Shown: piece by piece, positions 1 through 5,070 of the stretch
How the letters are laid out: every line of letters begins with the position of its first letter
Numbering within the stretch: position 1 is the first letter of the stretch
From: an uncultured Eubacteriales bacterium
GTDB taxonomy: Bacteria > Bacillota > Clostridia > Christensenellales > Aristaeellaceae
DNA: 5,113 bases
Direction: 5' to 3'
NCBI GenBank assembly: GCA_900548125.1
Contig: URJN01000171.1
Coordinates: 1 to 5,113, forward strand
Translations under genes and position numbers: made by a program
Notes under the pieces: generated by a model
Told to the model about the DNA's origin: nothing
The model's database searches: none
Seen by the model: the letters and a program-made list of their open reading frames with translations, nothing else

Positions 1-2
1 TC

Positions 3-218
3 GGGTATGCCATTGATGATGAAGAGTGTGAAATTGGGATGCGTTGTGTAGCTGCTCCAATTTTTGATATGAATCGAAAAATCATTGCATGCGTCAGTAT
101 TTCTGGACCAACCACCAGAATGTCCATGGAGCGTTGCACAAGCGAAGTAGTACCCCAACTTTGCTTAACTGTAGAAACAATTGGTGCCAAAATTCGCGGA
201 CAATCTTTTGACATATAA
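3..218 (+). CDS. IclR-family transcriptional regulator, C-terminal part (5' end outside window)
   Basis: This frame is open from the left edge and ends at TAA 216-218, giving 71 residues. It matches the end of the IclR effector-binding domain: it begins GYAIDDEECEIGMRCVAAPI, the usual 'GYA-D-EE-E-G-RC-AAPI' segment lining the ligand pocket, and continues with IACVSISGP, the typical strand near the C-terminus, followed by R-M and a closing helix. The N-terminal winged-helix DNA-binding domain lies outside the window. IclR-type regulators (KdgR and similar) usually control neighbouring catabolic genes in response to a small acid or its breakdown product, so the downstream racemase and glycerate kinase genes are the natural candidate targets. 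That link is inferred from position. The family call rests on recognised motifs only. Confidence 0.85.
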   Translation, partial: GYAIDDEECEIGMRCVAAPIFDMNRKIIACVSISGPTTRMSMERCTSEVVPQLCLTVETIGAKIRGQSFDI

Positions 219-248
219 TATAATATGGTAATCTTCTTGTAGGTCTTT

Positions 249-268
249 CACCGTAAGATGTTACGGTG
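249..268. terminator. perfect 8-bp hairpin after the IclR gene, possible weak terminator
   Basis: CACCGTAA (249-256), loop GATG, then TTACGGTG (261-268) form a perfect inverted repeat 30 bases after the IclR stop codon. No run of T follows on the plus strand, and only TTT precedes it, so it is not a canonical Rho-independent terminator. It could be a weak or Rho-assisted terminator, an mRNA 3'-end stabilising hairpin, or a protein-binding palindrome. The position favours a 3'-end role. Confidence 0.4.
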
Positions 269-328
269 CATACCTGCCACTTTGCTACAGTGTACAACGC
301 CATCAGAATCAGTGCTTGGTCTCAGCGA

Positions 329-679
329 TTATGTGCAGTAACCGCTCAGTAATCCAAATCTCTGACGACTCCCTCTAACTTTGCGATACTTATCGTGATT
401 CAGGTTGACGTCAGTGCTGTAATTCGTTCCATTTTCGATTACAGTGCACAGCTTCTGGATATCCACCAGATGCTTCGCCGTCGCACGCTGTTCACCGTGC
501 TTTTTCGCGTCAATCGCATCAAAAAGCTGCTATACCTTGACCCCATTGCACAACGATGCGGATCGAGAGACGCTCTCCCTATTGTATATGTATTCCAAAG
601 TGAAACAGATCACATCGCCAAGCTGATCCTCATCCCTCTTTTCACATTCACCCCCGTTTCTACATCGTTTCTCAGATAT
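329..679 (-). pseudogene. Possible decayed coding sequence with an in-frame TAG (unrecognised)
   Basis: Read on the minus strand from 679 down to the TAA at 331-329, one frame is open for 116 codons except for a single TAG at 532-530. The translation looks protein-like. Before the TAG it includes EDQLGDVICFTLEYIYNRES; after it come FDAIDAKKHGEQRATAKHLV, DIQKLCTVIENG and DKYRKVRG near the end. Many codons in 400-520 end in G or C when read this way. No start codon with a ribosome site is evident and I do not recognise the family. Its last part overlaps the 57-bp repeat, so the repeat could be a fragment of this former gene. Chance openness is a real alternative. Confidence 0.3.
338..394 (+). 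repeat. Left copy of a diverged 57-bp direct repeat
   Basis: This stretch aligns without gaps to 3219-3275 at 43 of 57 positions. The ends are best conserved: GTAACCGCTCA at the left and TGCGATACTTATC at the right are identical, with TAATC, TCTGAC and CCTCTAA identical in between. Both copies have the same orientation and they bracket the racemase-kinase operon. In this copy the repeat is intergenic. Identity was counted by hand. The origin is unknown: an old insertion-sequence end or a genome-specific intergenic repeat are both possible. Confidence 0.7.
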
Positions 680-705
680 TCAAACCTCAGGAAAGGAACA
701 ATGCC

Positions 706-1980
706 ATGAATACAACCATTTTCCTCCCTTACGGCAAAGGCGCGCTCACGCTGAACATGCCGGAAGAAAACCTTAAAGCCGTGATGCACAGCAGCATCGC
801 CGCATACACCGCCGAAAAAACGCAGGCCGAGCTGGTCGAAGACGCCATTGCGCATCCTCACGGCGGTCTGCCGCTGCGCGAGCGCGTTCGCGGCAAAAAG
901 AAGGTCGTCGTCATATCCAGCGATCATACGCGCCCCGTCCCCAGCCGCCTGCTGATGCCCATCATTCTGCGGGAAATCCGCACCGGAAATCCGGAAGCCG
1001 ATATTTCCATCCTCGTGGCCACAGGCTGCCACCGCGCTCCGACGAAGCAGGAGCTTTTGGAGCGCTACGGCGAGGACATCGTCGCCCATGAGCGCATCGT
1101 CATCCATAACGCGGACGACAACGACAGCCTTGTGGATTTGGGCCTTATGGCTTCCGGCAACCGCCTGCTGCTCAACTGCGTCGCTTACGAAGCGGATTTC
1201 CTGATGGCCGAGGGCTTTATCGAGCCGCATTTCTTCGCCGGTTTCTCCGGCGGACGCAAGGCCGTTCTGCCGGGCGTAGTCGGCCGTGCCACCACCATGT
1301 TTAACCACTGCGCCGCCAACATCGACAATCCCGGTGCGCGAACCGGTCTGCTCGATCACAACCCCATCCACATGGACATGTGCGAGGGCGCGCAGAAAGC
1401 CGGATTGGAATTTATCCTCAATGTCGTGCTCAACGCCAAGAAGGAAGTCATCGGCGCATTCAGCGGCGATTTGGATGCGGCGCATCAAGCCGGCATCCAC
1501 TTCATCCGTCAGCTTTGCCGATGCAAAGCCGAACCGGCCGACATCGTCGTCACGACCAACGGCGGTTATCCGCTCGATCAAAACATTTATCAGGCCGTCA
1601 AGGGCATGTCCACCGCCGAGCGAACGTGCAAACCGGGCGGCGTCATCATCATGGTTTCCGAATGCTGCGACGGGCACGGCGCGCCCGCTTTCTATGAAAC
1701 ATTCGCCAGCGATCCCAGCAACGAACACATCATGGCGTCCATTCGAAGCCACAGTGCCGAACAGACGGTGCCCGACCAATGGCAGTCCCAGATTTTCCTG
1801 CGGATTCTTCTGAATTTCCGGGTCATCTTCGTCAGCAGCGCACCGAAAGAGATGGTGGAAGCCCTTCACATGATTTATAGTCCGAACCTCGACGACGCGC
1901 TGCAAAAAGCGTTTGCACTCACCCATTCGGGCGCTGCCGTAACCGTCATTCCGGACGGCGTATCCACTCTGATTGAATAA
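706..1980 (+). CDS. LarA-family nickel-dependent 2-hydroxyacid racemase/epimerase
   Basis: The 424-residue product has the LarA (DUF2088) fold signature at full length. The N-terminal domain carries SDHTRPVPS (71-80, with D73 and R76) and GCHRAPT (H109). EPHFFAGFSGGRKAVLPG follows at 173-190, with H175 and K185, the lysine expected to bear the nickel-pincer nucleotide. H201 in FNH is the nickel ligand, and Y295, Q296 and K299 lie in NIYQAVKG. These all sit one residue after the Thermoanaerobacterium LarA positions I recall (D72, R75, H108, H174, K184, H200, Y294, Q295, K298), so it should be catalytically competent. Family members invert the C2 stereocentre of lactate, malate, gluconate-type and other 2-hydroxyacids by hydride transfer. 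Cofactor maturation (LarB, LarC, LarE) must be encoded elsewhere. The ATG at 706 is preceded by AGGAAAGGA (about 689-697). Pairing with glycerate kinase makes glycerate or a related acid more likely than lactate; this is inference. Confidence 0.9.
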   Translation: MNTTIFLPYGKGALTLNMPEENLKAVMHSSIAAYTAEKTQAELVEDAIAHPHGGLPLRERVRGKKKVVVISSDHTRPVPSRLLMPIILREIRTGNPEADISILVATGCHRAPTKQELLERYGEDIVAHERIVIHNADDNDSLVDLGLMASGNRLLLNCVAYEADFLMAEGFIEPHFFAGFSGGRKAVLPGVVGRATTMFNHCAANIDNPGARTGLLDHNPIHMDMCEGAQKAGLEFILNVVLNAKKEVIGAFSGDLDAAHQAGIHFIRQLCRCKAEPADIVVTTNGGYPLDQNIYQAVKGMSTAERTCKPGGVIIMVSECCDGHGAPAFYETFASDPSNEHIMASIRSHSAEQTVPDQWQSQIFLRILLNFRVIFVSSAPKEMVEALHMIYSPNLDDALQKAFALTHSGAAVTVIPDGVSTLIE

Positions 1981-1985
1981 AGGAG
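1979..1985 (+). promoter_or_regulatory. Shine-Dalgarno that sets the glycerate kinase start
   Basis: AAAGGAG overlaps the racemase stop codon (TAA 1978-1980) and ends 8 bases before ATG 1994. An in-frame TTG at 1973 lies upstream of this site and would place it inside the coding sequence, so ATG 1994 is the better start. The arrangement suggests translational coupling of the kinase to the racemase. Confidence 0.8.
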
Positions 1986-1993
1986 TCGTTCTC

Positions 1994-3259
1994 ATGGATC
2001 TTCGTTCCACTGCTTCCGCTATCATTGATGCCACGCTGCAATCCGCCCAGCCGGATGAAGCCGTCAGGCGCGCACTCAACGCCCATCCGCTCCGCGGCGA
2101 CGTCTATCTGGTCGCCATCGGCAAAGCAGCCTGGCAAATGGCTCGCGCCGCCGTCGGCTGCCTGCCCGTCAAGAATGGCGTGGTCATCACCAAATACGGT
2201 CACGCCGCGGGGGATCTTCCCGGCGTTCGCATCTTTGAAGCCGCGCATCCCGTTCCGGATGCCAACAGTTATCGCGCCACGCAAGCCGCCATCAATCTGG
2301 TCGCTTCTCTGCGTGCAGACGATACGGTGCTTTTTCTCGTTTCCGGCGGCGGTTCGGCACTCTTTGAAAAGCCGCTCATTCCTGACGAAGAAATGGCCGA
2401 TATCACCCGTCAACTGCTCGCCTGCGGCGCCGATATTCAGGAAATCAACACCCTGCGCAAACGTCTTTCTGCCGTTAAGGGCGGCAAATTCGGCGATATG
2501 TGCAAGCCCGCGCGTGTCTTTTCTATCGTCCTGTCCGATATCATCGGCGATCCGCTGGATATGATCGCTTCCGGCCCCGCTTATCCGGACAGCTCCACAA
2601 CCGCGGACGCGCTGGCCATCATCCAAAAATATCGGCTCAAGCTTTCCGATCAAGCCATGCGGTTGATGCAGACCGATCTGCCCGCGTCGCTCGACAATGT
2701 GGAAACCGTCGTCACCGGAAGCGTTCGACAGCTCTGCCGCGCTGCCTCCGAGCAATGCGAACGCTTAGGGATTGAACCTCGCTTCCTCACCGCCAGCCTA
2801 AACTGCGAAGCGCGCGAAGCCGGCCGCTTTCTCGCCGCCATCGCCAAAGACAACGCCAATCCGGATCATCCCATCGCGTATATTCTCGGCGGAGAAACCG
2901 TCGTTCATCTGACGGGACACGGAAAAGGCGGCCGCAATCAGGAATTGGCGCTCGCTGCTGCCGAAGGTATCGCAGATCTGCCGAACGTCGCCGTTTTCTC
3001 CGTCGGTTCGGACGGTACAGACGGCCCGACCGACGCAGCGGGCGGCTATGTAGACGGTCTGACCAAAGCCGCGTTGGATGCGCAGGGCATTTCCATTGCC
3101 GATATGTTGGCAGATAACGACGCCTATCATGCGCTCAAACGCACGGACGGCCTGATTTTCACTGGGCCGACCGGTACAAACGTCAATGACCTGAGCGTGC
3201 TACTGATTGATCGTAATCGTAACCGCTCAATAATCACGTGTTCTGACACATTCCTCTAA
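1994..3259 (+). CDS. Class II glycerate kinase (glycerate 2-kinase, MOFRL family)
   Basis: The 421-residue product phosphorylates D-glycerate with ATP, by family knowledge giving 2-phosphoglycerate for lower glycolysis in the cytosol. The N-terminal DUF4147 domain shows AIGKAA (K44), HPVPD (85-89), VSGGGSAL (116-123), N152-TLRK with LSAVKGG (158-164), LSDIIGD (180-186) and IASGP (191-195). The C-terminal MOFRL domain shows LGGET (298-302), GKGGRNQE (310-317), SDGTDGPTDAAG (339-350) and GPTGTNVND (391-399). It follows the racemase by 13 bases, so the two are almost certainly co-transcribed. The family usually stops shortly after TGTNVND plus a short hydrophobic strand. Here residues 409-421 (RNRSIITCSDTFL) and the stop codon are encoded inside the right copy of the 57-bp repeat, so the tail looks replaced or extended. 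The catalytic core is intact. Equivalent genes are called gckA or ttuD elsewhere; no symbol is assigned here. Confidence 0.93.
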   Translation: MDLRSTASAIIDATLQSAQPDEAVRRALNAHPLRGDVYLVAIGKAAWQMARAAVGCLPVKNGVVITKYGHAAGDLPGVRIFEAAHPVPDANSYRATQAAINLVASLRADDTVLFLVSGGGSALFEKPLIPDEEMADITRQLLACGADIQEINTLRKRLSAVKGGKFGDMCKPARVFSIVLSDIIGDPLDMIASGPAYPDSSTTADALAIIQKYRLKLSDQAMRLMQTDLPASLDNVETVVTGSVRQLCRAASEQCERLGIEPRFLTASLNCEAREAGRFLAAIAKDNANPDHPIAYILGGETVVHLTGHGKGGRNQELALAAAEGIADLPNVAVFSVGSDGTDGPTDAAGGYVDGLTKAALDAQGISIADMLADNDAYHALKRTDGLIFTGPTGTNVNDLSVLLIDRNRNRSIITCSDTFL

Positions 3260-3275
3260 TCATGCGATACTTATC
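3219..3275 (+). repeat. Right copy of the 57-bp repeat, overlapping the kinase 3' end
   Basis: Ungapped match of 43 of 57 to 338-394, in the same orientation. It begins within codon 409 of the glycerate kinase gene and runs 16 bases beyond the TAA at 3257-3259. The racemase-kinase pair is therefore enclosed between two direct repeats about 2.9 kb apart. The reading frame also aligns: the other copy, read in the equivalent frame, has SNRSVI, SD and a TAA at the same place. Confidence 0.7.
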
Positions 3276-3338
3276 CATCGTACTATAAATGAACAAATTT
3301 GAAAAAAATGCACAAATAAAAAATAGAGACATCTCGAC

Positions 3339-3605
3339 GTGGTGAATGGTACAATGGAATTGAACCAAAATCCATCCGACCTGATATATACCCTCAATAC
3401 TGGACACCCGGTGTTGGGGGTATTTTTATGCGATACAGTTATGCGCAAGCAGATAGATGGCTTGGCAGCACTAGTGCAAACCCAGTTCGGTCAGGAAATA
3501 AATGAGACGTCACTGTATCTGTTGGTACCGTCAAGTATTATGCGCAAATTCATTTACAAGTCTGGCAGAACTCAGTCTGCACAGGTCAGGGAAACCTGCC
3601 CTTAA
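3339..3605 (+). pseudogene. Fragment of IS66-family accessory protein TnpB (Orf2)
   Basis: The frame opens at a GTG without a good ribosome site. The recognisable part is residues 28-61 (3420-3521). VFLCDTVMRKQIDGLAALVQ followed by TQFGQ and SLYL matches the conserved IS66 TnpB core 'CG-TDMRKSIDGLAALVQ-QF...SLFLF'. The glycine of the usual CG-YTD segment is missing, giving CDT, so a small deletion is likely. After SLYL the expected 'FCGRR-DRIK-L-WEGDGF-L-YKRLE' section is absent, and the frame drifts into unrelated residues before TAA 3603-3605. Intact TnpB proteins are roughly 110-120 residues and belong to a three-gene element (tnpA, tnpB, tnpC). No TnpA or TnpC was recognised nearby. The first 27 codons overlap the operon terminator and are probably not part of the original gene. 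Confidence 0.65.
3388..3427 (+). terminator. Strong Rho-independent terminator downstream of the larA-like/kinase operon
   Basis: A 16-bp stem pairs 3388-3403 (starts ATACCC, ends CTGG) with 3408-3423 (starts CCGG, ends GGGTAT) around an ACAC loop. All positions pair, three of them as G-U wobbles. The stem runs straight into TTTT (3424-3427). It lies about 130 bases after the kinase stop and is the likely end of that operon. Its 3' arm sits against the start of the IS66 TnpB-like segment, which suggests the fragment joined the locus right at the terminator. Confidence 0.75.
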
Positions 3606-3707
3606 TTACCTAGCAGCAGAGGACAGAGAGCACGTCAAGGCAACAACACGAAGAAAGCTCTTCGCCATCCGCTGATGGACTAACGCAAGAACATTCTCAA
3701 TCAACAC

Positions 3708-3742
3708 AAAAGGCGGCTATACGAGCGTGTAGTTGCCTTTTT
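3708..3742. terminator. Terminator-type hairpin upstream of the repA remnant
   Basis: AAAAGGCGGCTATAC (3708-3722), loop GAGC, and GTGTAGTTGCCTTTT (3727-3741) form a continuous 15-bp stem with three G-U pairs, followed by one more T. The A-run on one side and T-run on the other could allow termination in both directions. It lies 23 bases before the first ATG of the repA remnant and would block read-through from the left, which fits that remnant having no native promoter here. Confidence 0.6.
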
Positions 3743-3764
3743 CGTCGGGTTAATTGAGCTGAAT

Positions 3765-4400
3765 ATGAATGATACCGAATACAACTTTTACGAAGAGCCC
3801 ATCCGGCAGACGGAAGAACAGCCGGAAGAATCGGATGATGGACAATCCGGCACGGAAGAACCGGAGATGGAAACATCGGAAGCGGAGCAACCGCATACGG
3901 AAAAGCCGGATGCGGGAAACTCGGTACAATCAAATACCCATATATCCAAAACGTATTCACCCAATACCCATAAATCCAATCCGTATCCATCACACGTTCA
4001 AGTCTACGAAGCGGATGGATATGACGGGATGGAAAACTGTGTAGACGTGCAGACATGGAACAGGATTCACGCGGAGGTCGAGCGGCAGATTTGCTTTGAA
4101 GCCTACGAGGGGACGAAAAACGGCAGCGTCGTCAGCGAAATTGTCGAGCTGATGACCGAGATCTATTGCATGCCCGGCGGAATGATGCGCATCAGCGGCG
4201 TTCCGTATAGCGTGGAGGTGGTCAAGAAGCGCTTTCGCGAGCTGACTTCAAGCCACATCGACACGCTGCTGTGGAGCATGAAACGGTCAAACAGGGAGAT
4301 TCGGAACATCCGCAGCTACCTGCTGACCAGCCTGTTTCAAGCGCCGACGACCAAGGAAAACATCTTCGAGGCGGATATGCGGTACAGGGGGCTGGCTTAA
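3765..4400 (+). pseudogene. Replication initiator RepA remnant: C-terminal DUF6017 half only
   Basis: The 211-residue frame corresponds to the back part of the RepA_N-type initiators found in integrative/conjugative elements and plasmids of Bacillota. Residues 1-80 are the acidic, polar linker (rich in E, then the N-T-H-type repeats at 57-76). Residues about 95-195 match DUF6017: SEIVELMTEIYC (124-135), RISGVPYSVEVVKKRF (142-157), SSHIDTLL (162-169) and IRNIRSYLLTSLFQAP (179-194). The N-terminal RepA_N winged-helix domain that binds the origin is absent. The frame is open only back to TAA 3681-3683, and nothing RepA-like is encoded between there and 3765. ATG 3765 lies in what is normally the linker and has no good Shine-Dalgarno. 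The product, if made, could not start replication alone. The C-terminal section is intact and its codons look normal, so truncation is probably recent. The DUF6017 call is from motif recognition. Confidence 0.75.
3931..3990 (+). repeat. Two tandem 30-bp units inside the repA linker
   Basis: 3931-3960 and 3961-3990 are exact-period 30-base units matching at 24 of 30 positions. The core AATACCCATA(T/A)ATCCAA matches at 16 of 17. They encode NTHISKTYSP and NTHKSNPYPS. In RepA_N plasmids the origin is known to lie inside the rep coding sequence as iterons, so these units may be a relic origin. They may equally be simple linker expansion. Confidence 0.6.
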
Positions 4401-4429
4401 AACGACCAAAATAACGGAGGAAAAGCGAT

Positions 4430-4798
4430 ATGAATTTTAACTACGTCTGTGAACTGAAAACGGCAAACGGTATGGCGGGGACGATGGCTTTCGGCGATCT
4501 GCTGGAAAACTGTATGCGTCAGCGCCTGATTGAGCAGTACAATGCGCCGGAATATGAGCGCGTCCAGCTGCTGCATGAGTTGAGCGGGCTGTACAGCGAA
4601 GCCTACGAGAACACGACGCTGTTCTTTGGGGAAGAACCTGTGGAAGTCCGCTTCTTCGGCGTTCCGGGCGGCGACGAGGACGATTTCATGCTCAACGCCG
4701 TAACGAGATTGGAGGACGGGCGCTGCTTCCTGTTTTCCGCAGACGATGATTTCATGCAGAGCTACGTCAGCAAACAGCGCTTTATGGCGGTGCTGTAA
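4430..4798 (+). CDS. Unrecognised 122-residue acidic protein, probably of a mobile element
   Basis: ATG 4430 is preceded by GGAGG (4416-4420) at a 9-base spacing, and the gap from the repA remnant stop is 29 bases, so this looks like the next gene of the same element operon. I do not recognise the family. The protein has no membrane segment or signal peptide. It starts MNFNYVCELKTANG, has an amphipathic helical middle (ENCMRQRLIEQY, LLHELSGLYSEAY) and ends in a mixed region with acidic patches (GGDEDDF, SADDDF). Cysteines are few and not paired as in zinc-binding motifs. The repetitive 'EVRFFGVPGGDEDDF...VTRLEDGRCFLFSADDDF' part could be a small beta fold. Codon use is similar to that of the repA remnant. 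It is probably complete, and a role in replication or transfer is only guilt by association. Confidence 0.7.
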   Translation: MNFNYVCELKTANGMAGTMAFGDLLENCMRQRLIEQYNAPEYERVQLLHELSGLYSEAYENTTLFFGEEPVEVRFFGVPGGDEDDFMLNAVTRLEDGRCFLFSADDDFMQSYVSKQRFMAVL

Positions 4799-4811
4799 AG
4801 GGGCGGATGGA

Positions 4812-4850
4812 ATGAGGTATCTGCTGCACAGACTGCTGGAGCCGATGTAG
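4812..4850 (+). pseudogene. Start of a truncated ORF (MRYLLHRLLEPM then TAG)
   Basis: ATG 4812 follows AAAGGGG (4797-4803, overlapping the previous stop) and encodes 12 residues before TAG 4848-4850. The spacing and ribosome site suggest the beginning of a third gene in the element operon. Read past the TAG, the frame continues KQAARQIREFYKN, which fits a basic helical protein start, so the TAG may be an inactivating mutation or the gene may be cut by the junction just before the promoter at 4893. The evidence is thin. Confidence 0.3.
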
Positions 4851-4892
4851 AAACAGGCAGCCCGACAGATTAGAGAGTTTTATAAAAACGTC

Positions 4893-4921
4893 TTGATTTT
4901 TCGCGTTCGTCTGCATATAAT
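4893..4921 (+). promoter_or_regulatory. Near-consensus sigma-70/SigA promoter for the truncated ATPase gene
   Basis: TTGATT (4893-4898), a 17-base spacer and a perfect TATAAT (4916-4921). Transcription would start near 4927-4929, at the left edge of the first palindrome, giving a leader of about 45 bases made up almost wholly of the two palindromes and the ribosome site. Confidence 0.75.
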
Positions 4922-4925
4922 GAAA

Positions 4926-4956
4926 TCAAATCCTGATTTGACAAATCGTGATTTGA
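4926..4956. promoter_or_regulatory. Two tandem palindromes between promoter and start codon (candidate operators)
   Basis: TCAAATC-CT-GATTTGA (4926-4941) and CAAATC-GT-GATTTG (4942-4955) are both perfect inverted repeats. They can also be read as two direct 15-base units CAAATCnTGATTTGA (4927-4941 and 4942-4956), differing only at one central base. They abut, start at the expected transcription start and end two bases before AAGGAGG (4958-4964). This placement suits a dimeric repressor, or RNA hairpins controlling translation. No regulator gene is visible in the window. Confidence 0.65.
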
Positions 4957-4971
4957 TAAGGAGGAGAACAG

Positions 4972-5070
4972 GTGTTTATCGGACGTGAAAAAGAGCTTGC
5001 GTTTCTCAATGAGCGTTACGAAGAAAAGCGCGGACACAAGAACTTTTGCACGAGAACTCAAACGACCTGA
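4972..5070 (+). pseudogene. Truncated AAA/P-loop ATPase (FIGREKEL, ATPase_2/DUF234-type family)
   Basis: GTG 4972 has a perfect AAGGAGG (4958-4964) 7 bases upstream. The first 20 or so residues, FIGREKELAFLNERYEEKRG, are the standard opening of the archaeal/bacterial ATPase family whose next segment should read like LIVLYGRRRVGKT (Walker A). Instead the frame continues HKNFCTRTQTT and stops at TGA 5068-5070, so the P-loop and everything after it are missing and the 32-residue product cannot be an ATPase. A deletion or rearrangement right after codon 20 is the simplest reading. The promoter, leader and start are intact, so the lesion is recent or the leader is preserved for another reason. Confidence 0.7.

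Larger units (their letters stand above)
219..705. other. Gene-poor interval between iclR and the larA-like gene
   Basis: About 490 bases with no gene that can be defended as intact. It contains the hairpin at 249-268, the left copy of the 57-bp repeat (338-394), a coding-like but interrupted minus-strand frame (329-679), and the racemase ribosome binding site (about 689-697). A plus-strand frame 395-709 (104 codons from GTG) is open and its TGA overlaps the racemase ATG, but its product resembles nothing recognised and no Shine-Dalgarno was seen before it. No clear -35/-10 pair for the racemase operon was found by eye, so its promoter is undetermined. Confidence 0.6.

Noticed and set aside
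208..224. TTGACA and two overlapping TATAAT motifs at the end of the IclR gene, as a promoter
   Set aside because: The TTGACA directly adjoins the TATAAT copies instead of lying about 17 bases upstream, and no -10 is present at the correct distance. AT-rich chance is more likely.
1973..1993. TTG at 1973 as the kinase start
   Set aside because: It would lie upstream of the AAAGGAG site and overlap the racemase stop; ATG 1994 is at ideal spacing.
610..2079. Long minus-strand open frame of 489 codons across the racemase gene
   Set aside because: It is a shadow of the plus-strand codon bias. The plus strand encodes a full LarA protein with all catalytic residues, while the minus product is His/Asp/Gly-rich and without recognisable motifs.
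1946..2755. Minus-strand open frame of 269 codons opposite the kinase gene
   Set aside because: Same shadow effect opposite the conserved glycerate kinase motifs; no ribosome site or domain.
3299..3330. TTGAAA followed by A-rich sequence as a promoter for the TnpB fragment
   Set aside because: No acceptable -10 hexamer at 16-18 bases; the stretch is simply AT-rich.
3606..3680. Frame reading YLAAEDREHVKATTRRK as an IS66 TnpC fragment
   Set aside because: Only a vague similarity to the basic segment of IS66 transposases, too short to claim.
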